This document shows, piece after piece, positions 6,139-11,192 of a DNA stretch of 11,192 nucleotides. Below the pieces are notes generated by a model. It saw only the letters and a program-made list of their open reading frames with translations. It did not search any database and was not told the origin of the DNA. This DNA is from JAXHUH01 sp034211175 (GTDB lineage: Bacteria > Actinomycetota > Acidimicrobiia > Acidimicrobiales > CAIXPF01): contig JAXHUH010000320.1 of the NCBI GenBank assembly GCA_034211175.1, positions 1 to 11,192 on the forward strand, read 5' to 3'. The position numbers and the translations under genes are program-made. Each line of letters begins with the position of its first letter. Within the stretch, counting starts at the first letter, position 1.

Positions 6139-8129
6139 TGGAGCACGAACTCGCTCTCGGCCTCGCGGCCGTCGTCGTCGTCGGGGTCGCCGCCCAGTGG
6201 GTGGCGACGCTCCTGCGCATCCCCACCATCCTCCTGCTGCTCGCAGCGGGCGTGCTGGCGGGGCCGGTCTCCGGCGTCGTCGTGCCCCGCGATCTGCTCG
6301 GCGAGCTCCTGTTCCCCCTCGTCTCGCTCGCCGTCGGTGTCCTCCTCTTCGAGGGCGGGCTCGGCCTGCAGTACCGCGACATACGCGATGGCCAGGTGGC
6401 GCTCCTGCGGCTGATCACGGTCGGCACCCTGATCACGTGGGTGATCGGCTGGGTGGCGGCCGCCCAGCTCCTCGACGCGAACCGTGGCGTCGCCGCGCTC
6501 ATCGGTGCGGTGCTCGTGGTGTCCGGCCCGACCGTCGTCCTGCCCCTGCTCCGCCAGGCCCGACCGCGGGAGCCCTCCGCGTCGATCCTGCGCTGGGAGG
6601 GCATCATCATCGATCCGATCGGGGCGACGCTCGCCATCGTCGTGCTCGAGGCGGTGCTCTCCAACGAGGGCCTGGGCCCGAGCATCGGGCGGATCATCGC
6701 CACCGGCGTCGCCGGCACGGTCGCCGGGCTGGTCGGCGCCGGGATCATGATCGTGATGCTCGAGCGCCACCTGGTGGCCGACCGGCTCCACAACGCCTTC
6801 ACGTTGATGGTGGTCGTCGCCGCGTTCGAGGCGGCCAACCTGCTACGGCCCGAGGCCGGGCTGTTCGCGACGACGGTGATGGGCGTGGCGCTGGCCAACC
6901 AGCGCCGGGTCCCGATGCGCCACATCCGCGAGTTCGAGGAGGACCTGGGGACCCTGATCCTGTCCGGCCTCTTCATCCTGCTCGGCGCGTCCATCAGCCT
7001 CGACGCCGTGGCCGACCTGGCGCCGCGGGCGATCCTGCTGGCCCTGGTGCTGATCTTCGTGGCCCGGCCGCTGGCGGTCTACGCCTCCACGTTGGGCACG
7101 TCCGTGCCCGGCCGCCACCGCCTGTACCTGTGCTTCATGGCGCCGCGGGGCATCGTCGCCGCCGCGGTCAGCGCGGTGTTCGCGCTCGACCTCCAGAACC
7201 ACCCGGAGGTGCAGGCCGCGGAGGACGCCGATCTCCTCGTGCCCGGGGTGTTCGTCGTGATCGTGTGCACGGTCGCGTTCTACGGGCTCCTGGCCGGCCC
7301 CGCCGCGTCGTGGCTGCGCATCGCCCGCGCCCAACCCCGGGCGATCGCCCTCATCGGCGGCGAGCGATGGGCCCTCGACCTCGCCGAGCAGCTCATGAAC
7401 GCCGACGTCGCGGTGCTGGTCGTGTCACCGAGCCCGACGGAGGCCCGCCGAGCGGCGGAGCGGGGCATGTTGACGTTCTCCGGGCGGCTCGACTCGGAGG
7501 ACCTCGAGCTGGCCCTGGACACGGTCGGCGTGGCCCAGGCCATCGCGCTGAGCCGCACCGCGGACCTCAACGCGTTCGGCATGAACCGTCTGGTCGATCA
7601 CCTCGGGCGGCGGAACATCTACCACCTGCCGCCGACGGTCGGGGAGCCCGAGGGTGAGGCCACCCACTCGGCCGTGTTCGGTCGGCGGCCCTTCTCCCCC
7701 GACGCCAGCCAGCGGCGCATCCGCCACTCGCTCGGCGCCGGCGGCCGGTTCATCCTCGTCGACGAGACGTCGTGGGACGACACCCGCTACGCCAACGCGC
7801 TGCCGCTCGTGACGATCGACGGCAGCGGCCTCGCCGAGATCCAGGTCGGCGCGACGCCCCGGCGGCCCGAGCGGGGCGGGCGCCTGGTGCTGCTGACCGC
7901 GACGAACGGCTTCGAGGACGAGGCCGGCGACGGGGAGGACGAGGACGAGGAGGACGGGATCGAGCCGCTGCGCGGTCCCGACGACCCCGAGGACCTCGAC
8001 GAGGACGAGCGCACCGGCGCCGCCGACGGCCGGGCGGATGCCTCAGCCGACGGGCGGTCGAACGGCGAGGCGACGCGGAACCAACCGGACCGGCCTCAGC
8101 ACTCCCGCTCGAACCACGAGCCGACGTAG
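6138..8129 (+). CDS. CPA1-family cation/proton antiporter with TrkA-N-like C-terminal domain
   Basis: This is a 663-aa inner-membrane protein that should exchange Na+ or K+ for H+ in pH and salt homeostasis. The N-terminal ~390 residues form about twelve hydrophobic segments with CPA1 (NhaP-type) signatures: LLFEGGLGL, SGPTVVLPLL, then WEGIIIDPIGA with the conserved ion-binding aspartate at D159. Residues 402 to about 500 resemble a TrkA-N/RCK regulatory domain (AIALIGG, then strands and helices ending NIYHLPP). The nucleotide-binding glycine motif is degenerate here (GGERWALDLA in place of GxGxxG). A further soluble segment follows, then a strongly acidic stretch (592-625) and a polar C-terminus. 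ATG at 6138 fits the start of the first membrane helix but has no ribosome site. The 3' end overlaps the convergent DUF218 gene by 34 bases. Ion specificity cannot be decided from the sequence. Confidence 0.9.
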   Translation: MEHELALGLAAVVVVGVAAQWVATLLRIPTILLLLAAGVLAGPVSGVVVPRDLLGELLFPLVSLAVGVLLFEGGLGLQYRDIRDGQVALLRLITVGTLITWVIGWVAAAQLLDANRGVAALIGAVLVVSGPTVVLPLLRQARPREPSASILRWEGIIIDPIGATLAIVVLEAVLSNEGLGPSIGRIIATGVAGTVAGLVGAGIMIVMLERHLVADRLHNAFTLMVVVAAFEAANLLRPEAGLFATTVMGVALANQRRVPMRHIREFEEDLGTLILSGLFILLGASISLDAVADLAPRAILLALVLIFVARPLAVYASTLGTSVPGRHRLYLCFMAPRGIVAAAVSAVFALDLQNHPEVQAAEDADLLVPGVFVVIVCTVAFYGLLAGPAASWLRIARAQPRAIALIGGERWALDLAEQLMNADVAVLVVSPSPTEARRAAERGMLTFSGRLDSEDLELALDTVGVAQAIALSRTADLNAFGMNRLVDHLGRRNIYHLPPTVGEPEGEATHSAVFGRRPFSPDASQRRIRHSLGAGGRFILVDETSWDDTRYANALPLVTIDGSGLAEIQVGATPRRPERGGRLVLLTATNGFEDEAGDGEDEDEEDGIEPLRGPDDPEDLDEDERTGAADGRADASADGRSNGEATRNQPDRPQHSRSNHEPT

Positions 8130-8674
8130 CCGGCGAGCTCGTGGAGCACGTGCCCCGCGAGCTCGGTCACCCCGACGCCGTGACCGGCGGCGACGAGGTC
8201 GATCTCCGCATCGGTGCACCGACGCAGCAGTGACGACGAGCGGGTGAGGTGGTAGGTGGACGACACCACCGCGACCCGCGTCCAGCCCCGTTCGGCGGCG
8301 AGGCCCCCGACGAGCCGGGCCTCGCCCCGGGTCGTGTCGGGGTCGGGGTCGGGGCAGACGACCTCGTAGCCCGGGTCGCCGTCGCACAGCGCGTTGGCCA
8401 GCGGCCACGCCGGATGGGTGCCGTGGGGGAGGACGAGCACGGTGGCGACGTTCTGCTCCATCAGCTCGACCGCGGTCTCGAGCCGCTCGCCGCCGGCGCC
8501 GCCGAAGACCGTCACCGCATCGGTCCGCACGACCACGTCGGTCGGCGGGAACAGGAACAGCCGCCCGATGACGAACGCGACGCCGGCGACGACCGCGACG
8601 GTGACGCCGGTGACCCGGTTGAAGGCGAGCCGCGACCGCAGGGACTTCTTCGGCTTGTCCTTCGACTTCGCCAC
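8096..8674 (-). CDS. DUF218 / YdcF-like protein with N-terminal membrane anchor
   Basis: The 192-aa protein has a very basic N-terminus (KSKDKPKKSLRSR), one hydrophobic segment at about 22-42, and a DUF218 domain of the YdcF/SanA/ElyC group facing outward. The family motifs are GGAGGERL (58-65), TTRGEA (114-119) and SSTYHLTRS (138-146). DUF218 proteins are linked to envelope and lipid-carrier processes in E. coli, but the biochemical role of this branch is not known. The start is GTG at 8674, chosen because it gives the normal anchor topology; only a G-run, no proper ribosome site, precedes it. It follows the phosphotransferase gene by 45 bases and is probably the last gene of that operon. 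A 5-bp hairpin (8698-8711) lies in the gap. C97, C107, C153 and C192 are present. Confidence 0.82.
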   Translation of the reverse strand: MAKSKDKPKKSLRSRLAFNRVTGVTVAVVAGVAFVIGRLFLFPPTDVVVRTDAVTVFGGAGGERLETAVELMEQNVATVLVLPHGTHPAWPLANALCDGDPGYEVVCPDPDPDTTRGEARLVGGLAAERGWTRVAVVSSTYHLTRSSSLLRRCTDAEIDLVAAGHGVGVTELAGHVLHELAGYVGSWFEREC

Positions 8675-8719
8675 CCCCCGAGTCTTGCCGACACCCCCGC
8701 CCTGTTGGGCGACCGGGAG

Positions 8720-9736
8720 TCAGCCCAGGTGGCCGGCGAGGAGGCGGAGGAGGTCGTACTCCTGCTCGCACGCGCGACGGCCGCTGACGGCCATCACGAT
8801 CGAGCGGTACGAGCCGTCGAGGTGCTGCATCGCCTGCTTCGACAGGCCGGCACCCCAGCGCAGCGTCGACAGGACCTTCCACCACTCGAACGAGGCCGGG
8901 TCGTAGTGGGCGCCGGCGCCGACGTAGGCGTCGATCATCGCCTGGCGCGACGAGAAGCCGCCGAGCTCGAGGTGGTCGATGCCGAAGCGCCACGTCCGCA
9001 CGCACGGCCACGCCAGGTCCTGGTGGGGGTCGCCGGTGTGGCAGCCCTCCCAGTCGAGGATCGCCTCGAGGCCCTCGGTGCTGACCACGATGTTGCCGTT
9101 GCGGACATCGGAGTGGATGAGCGTCTCCCGCGGCGGGGGCGCCGGCAGGTTCTTCTCCAGCCACCGCATGGCCAGGCGCCACGACGGCGACGGCTGGGGC
9201 AGTGCGCTGAGCTGCTCGTCGATGCCGGCGAGGGCGCGCTCCGCGGGGGGACGGCCGTCCGGCGGGCGCAGCTCCTCGGGTGCGTCGGTGGCGGGCACCG
9301 AGTGGATCGAGGCGAACGCCCGACCGAGCTGGGCGCCGATGCGCTCGCCGAGCTCGCGGTCGTCGCCGATCTGGCGGAGGATGCGGCGCGGGACGGTCTC
9401 CCCCTCGATGCGGGAGGAGATGAAGAACGGCTCGCCGAACCACGACGTGTCGTCCGACAGCTCGTGGACGTGGGCGACCGGTGCGCCGGCCTTCTCGACC
9501 AGGCGCAGCGCCTCGGTCTCGGTCTGGACGCCGAAGATGACCGTGTCGGGCGGCGGGTAGATGGTGAGGACGAGGCCGATCCGCTCGTCGCCGTCGACCG
9601 CGTCGAAGAGCAGGTTCCCGCGCCGGGCGCCGGCGGAGGTCTCGATCAGGTTCTCGATGGCGATCGGGCGGCCCCACGTCTCGCTGAGGTAGCGGCGGAG
9701 CCCGTCGGTGATGGCGGGGAGGTCACGCATGGCCAT
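8720..9736 (-). CDS. APH-fold phosphotransferase (ACAD10-like)
   Basis: The 338-aa protein has the aminoglycoside/choline-kinase-like phosphotransferase fold. The catalytic loop is HSDVRNGN (H208-N215, with D210 the expected catalytic base), followed by the metal-binding LDWEGCHTGDPHQDLAW (D228). That pattern (DWE followed by GDPxxDLAW) is typical of the group related to the N-terminal kinase-like part of human ACAD10, rather than of antibiotic-resistance enzymes. Members often sit beside acyl-CoA dehydrogenases and are thought to phosphorylate hydroxy-acyl intermediates; the substrate here is unknown. ATG at 9736 starts two bases after the stop of the upstream DUF6285 gene, with GAGG 10 bases before it. 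ATG at 9730 is an alternative. The tight spacing indicates co-translation with that partner. Confidence 0.88.
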   Translation of the reverse strand: MAMRDLPAITDGLRRYLSETWGRPIAIENLIETSAGARRGNLLFDAVDGDERIGLVLTIYPPPDTVIFGVQTETEALRLVEKAGAPVAHVHELSDDTSWFGEPFFISSRIEGETVPRRILRQIGDDRELGERIGAQLGRAFASIHSVPATDAPEELRPPDGRPPAERALAGIDEQLSALPQPSPSWRLAMRWLEKNLPAPPPRETLIHSDVRNGNIVVSTEGLEAILDWEGCHTGDPHQDLAWPCVRTWRFGIDHLELGGFSSRQAMIDAYVGAGAHYDPASFEWWKVLSTLRWGAGLSKQAMQHLDGSYRSIVMAVSGRRACEQEYDLLRLLAGHLG

Positions 9737-9738
9737 GG

Positions 9739-10143
9739 TCAGCCCACCTCGGTCGCGGGGTCGTAGTCGTCGTAGCCCGGCCGGCAGACCGCCAGCTTCT
9801 CGCGGGCCGTCGCCTCCAGCGCCTCGAGCAGGTCGGCGGTGAACGCCGGGTCGTCGACGGCACCCTGGGACCGCAGTCGGGCCTCGAGCCGGGCGTTCAG
9901 GTCGAACACCTGGTCGGAGACCGGACCGGGCACCGGCTGCTCACCGAGGAGCGCCACGAGCCGGGCCCGCTCGCCGCTCAGCTGGGCGGGCGAGAGGCGG
10001 ATCTCGCGTTCGACGATGCGGGTGAGGTTCAGCCCGACGAGCGTGCGGTAGCGCAACGGGCCCTCGACGGAGGGGAGCACCTCGTCCTCGAGGAGCTCCG
10101 CCAGGGCCTCGAGCAGCTCGGCGGAGCTGGGGCGGTCCTGCAT
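9739..10143 (-). CDS. DUF6285 domain protein
   Basis: The 134-aa, mostly helical protein begins MQDRPSSAELLEALAELLE, then DEVLPSVEGPLRYR and IVEREI, and ends with AREKLAVCRPGY. These are features of DUF6285, a small family usually encoded next to an ACAD10-like phosphotransferase, as here. No catalytic residues or membrane segments are visible; a role as partner or regulator of the phosphotransferase is inferred from the constant pairing. The start ATG at 10143 has AGGA (10153-10150) six bases upstream. It is the first gene of a probable three-gene minus-strand operon, with the divergent control region at 10144-10497 behind it. Confidence 0.82.
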   Translation of the reverse strand: MQDRPSSAELLEALAELLEDEVLPSVEGPLRYRTLVGLNLTRIVEREIRLSPAQLSGERARLVALLGEQPVPGPVSDQVFDLNARLEARLRSQGAVDDPAFTADLLEALEATAREKLAVCRPGYDDYDPATEVG

Positions 10144-10201
10144 CAGCGGTCCTGATCGAACGTTCGGGAAGTATCGGCCACGGCGTCAGGTTAGCGACGC
10201 T

Positions 10202-10217
10202 TGTGACAACGGTCGCA
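10202..10217. promoter_or_regulatory. CRP/GlxR-like binding site
   Basis: TGTGA-CAACGG-TCGCA matches the CRP-family consensus TGTGA-N6-TCACA at nine of ten informative positions. Actinobacterial CRP/GlxR regulators use the same consensus. It lies 59 bases before the DUF6285 start, a plausible distance for control of that operon. It is a single motif match, so chance is possible. Confidence 0.35.
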
Positions 10218-10275
10218 ATCGGCGGGGGCGCCGCCGGCCGGTCCCGGGTGGGGCCGCTTCCGACCTGCTCGTCCC

Positions 10276-10302
10276 CGGTGCCGCACCGCAGGTGGGGCAC
10301 CG
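10276..10302. promoter_or_regulatory. Hairpin with C-GCA-G triloop
   Basis: CGGTGCC (10276-10282) pairs with GGCACCG (10296-10302). After one G/G mismatch, CACC (10284-10287) pairs with GGTG (10291-10294) around a GCA loop. The loop and its closing pair are the same as in the hairpins of the repeat island at 4787-5261. It could act as DNA structure, operator or leader hairpin. Confidence 0.45.
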
Positions 10303-10340
10303 ACCGCGGATGGTGCAGGACCTGCGTCCTCCGCAACGTG

Positions 10341-10361
10341 TGTGACCGGCGTTCGGTCACA
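10341..10361. promoter_or_regulatory. Inverted repeat TGTGACCG-N5-CGGTCACA
   Basis: Perfect 8-base arms surround a 5-base centre. The half-sites look like CRP half-sites, but the TGTGA to TCACA spacing is 11 bases instead of 6, so this is either a different dimeric regulator or a hairpin. It lies about 137 bases before the coiled-coil gene start. Confidence 0.5.
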
Positions 10362-10371
10362 GTTTCCACCA

Positions 10372-10389
10372 ATCGGTTCAAGAACCGAT
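10372..10389. promoter_or_regulatory. Palindromic operator candidate ATCGGTTC-AA-GAACCGAT
   Basis: A perfect 8+2+8 palindrome has its centre 29-30 bases after that of the preceding inverted repeat. The form is typical of TetR- or GntR-type operators. The regulator is not encoded in the window. It is about 109 bases before the coiled-coil gene start. Confidence 0.5.
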
Positions 10390-10497
10390 GGTCAGTGGCC
10401 GATCGTGTTCGCGACGGAGAGGTGGTCCCGGACGACGACCTCATGCCCGGCTGGCAACCGGGTCGGATGCGCAATGGCGAACCAACACGGCGGAACG

Positions 10498-11192
10498 ATG
10501 ACGAGACGGCGCGCACTGGCGGGACTCGTGGCGGCGGTGGCCGTCCTGGCCCTCACGCGCCCCGTGCTCGCCGACGCCGCGGACGACGACCCGGTGGGCG
10601 AGCTGCGCTCGGCCATCGACGATGCCCTGACCGATCTCAACGACGCGCAGGTGCGCCTGGCCGAGCTGGACGACACGCGCCGCTCGATCGAGGAGCGGAT
10701 CGCCACCCAGGAGTCGACGATCGACGAGCTCGACGCCCAGGTCCGTGAGATCGCGGTGCACCGCTACGTCGGGTTCAGCGGTGGGGTGCCCGATCCGGAG
10801 GACCCGAACGAGCTGCAGAGCGCCGACCAGCTCGGCGAGGCCGCCGGCCGCTTCGTCGAGCAGACGCTGGCCGAGCACGCTGCGGCGCGCGACGAGCTCG
10901 AGGAGCTGGCCGGCGACCTCGACGAGACCACCGAGCGCGAGGACGAGGTCCTGGCCGAGATGTCGGAGCGGGCGTCCGAGCTCCAGGAGCAGATGGAGAT
11001 GCTCGACCGGCTGGGCGCCACCGGCACGGGCGTCGACGTCGCCGCCGTCGACCTCGACGGCGGCAGCGAGTGGGCGCTGGTGACCGACGCCGCGCAGGTC
11101 ACCATCCAGACGACGACCACCACCACGACCACGACGACGACCACCGTGCCGCCGACCACGGCCCCGCCGGCGACGAGCCGGCCGCAGCGGAC
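10498..11192 (+). CDS. Exported coiled-coil protein, N-terminal part (cut by window end)
   Basis: The first 231 codons are visible. Residues 1-27 form a signal peptide: basic MTRRR, a hydrophobic core, and cleavage probably near VLA-DA. Residues about 33-85 and 110-172 are heptad-like and charged, with a short HRYVGFSGG segment between them. This is the arrangement of the N-terminal coiled-coil part of CwlO/RipA-type peptidoglycan hydrolases and their activators. Then comes a linker with twelve consecutive threonines (205-216) followed by proline/threonine-rich sequence. A catalytic domain (NlpC/P60, M23 or lytic transglycosylase) would be expected beyond the window edge but is not seen. The start ATG at 10498 has a GGCGGA-like site close upstream. 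An in-frame ATG at 10474 would add eight residues before the basic region. It is probably secreted or cell-wall-associated. Confidence 0.8.
   Translation, partial: MTRRRALAGLVAAVAVLALTRPVLADAADDDPVGELRSAIDDALTDLNDAQVRLAELDDTRRSIEERIATQESTIDELDAQVREIAVHRYVGFSGGVPDPEDPNELQSADQLGEAAGRFVEQTLAEHAAARDELEELAGDLDETTEREDEVLAEMSERASELQEQMEMLDRLGATGTGVDVAAVDLDGGSEWALVTDAAQVTIQTTTTTTTTTTTTVPPTTAPPATSRPQR

Larger units (their letters stand above)
10144..10497. other. Divergent intergenic control region
   Basis: No coding gene is supported in these 354 bases. The region separates the DUF6285 operon (-) from the exported coiled-coil gene (+). It contains a perfect CGAACGTTCG palindrome (10157-10166), a CRP-like site (10202-10217), a hairpin (10276-10302), GCAGG-A-CCTGC (10315-10325), an 8+5+8 inverted repeat (10341-10361) and an 8+2+8 palindrome (10372-10389). 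Convincing -35/-10 pairs are not visible; GATACT on the minus strand (about 10175-10170) is the best, weak -10 candidate for the operon. Confidence 0.55.

Noticed and set aside
6029..6994. Extended N-terminus of msrA reaching into the antiporter gene
   Set aside because: It is antisense to the antiporter; MsrA similarity starts exactly at the ATG at 6028.
8043..9766. Long overlapping frames on both strands across the phosphotransferase and DUF218 genes
   Set aside because: They are high-GC shadows rich in R, G, A and P. The true frames carry clear APH and DUF218 motifs.
10157..10166. SOS/LexA box (CGAACGTTCG)
   Set aside because: The actinobacterial LexA site needs GAAC-N4-GTTC. Here GAAC and GTTC are adjacent with no spacer.

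Overview
The window is about 70% GC with strong G/C third-position bias, GTG starts, and hairpin terminators lacking a T-run, which points to a high-GC actinobacterium. A stand-alone homodimeric-type pyruvate dehydrogenase E1 (aceE), a mycobacterial-type L-gulono-1,4-lactone dehydrogenase, a DUF6285/phosphotransferase pair and a poly-threonine linker in an exported coiled-coil protein together suggest Acidimicrobiia (Iamia/Ilumatobacter-like). The taxonomic call is an inference from gene style, not from a marker gene.

Layout. 1-470: non-coding leader of aceE. 471-3176 (+): aceE, ending in a strong hairpin terminator (3234-3267). 3400-4788 (+): FAD-linked gulonolactone/arabinonolactone dehydrogenase. 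4764-5372: a repeat- and hairpin-rich island. It holds a perfect 55-bp tandem duplication at the 3' end of the dehydrogenase gene, a bidirectional 17-bp-stem terminator, a small minus-strand gene of 61 codons with its own AT-richer promoter region, and a 54-bp tandem duplication against the 3' end of msrA. 5375-6028 (-): msrA, methionine sulfoxide reductase. 6138-8129 (+): CPA1-type cation/proton antiporter with a C-terminal TrkA-N-like domain and an acidic tail, divergent from msrA. 10143-8096 (-): a probable three-gene unit, DUF6285 protein, APH-fold phosphotransferase and membrane-anchored DUF218 (YdcF-like) protein, whose last gene overlaps the antiporter tail-to-tail by 34 bp. 10144-10497: a 354-bp divergent control region dense in palindromes. 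10498-11192 (+): start of an exported coiled-coil protein, cut by the window edge.

The genes are mostly ordinary housekeeping and accessory functions: pyruvate oxidation, redox repair, ion homeostasis, and acyl-CoA-associated phosphotransfer. I see no transposase, phage gene, CRISPR array, tRNA or rRNA. The most unusual content is non-coding. First, both arrays at 4777-4894 and 5265-5372 share a 14-bp and a 10-bp core, and in and around them are short hairpins with the same C-GCA-G triloop. Second, there is a helically phased series of palindromes upstream of the last gene. Third, a small unrecognised gene sits between the two repeat arrays.
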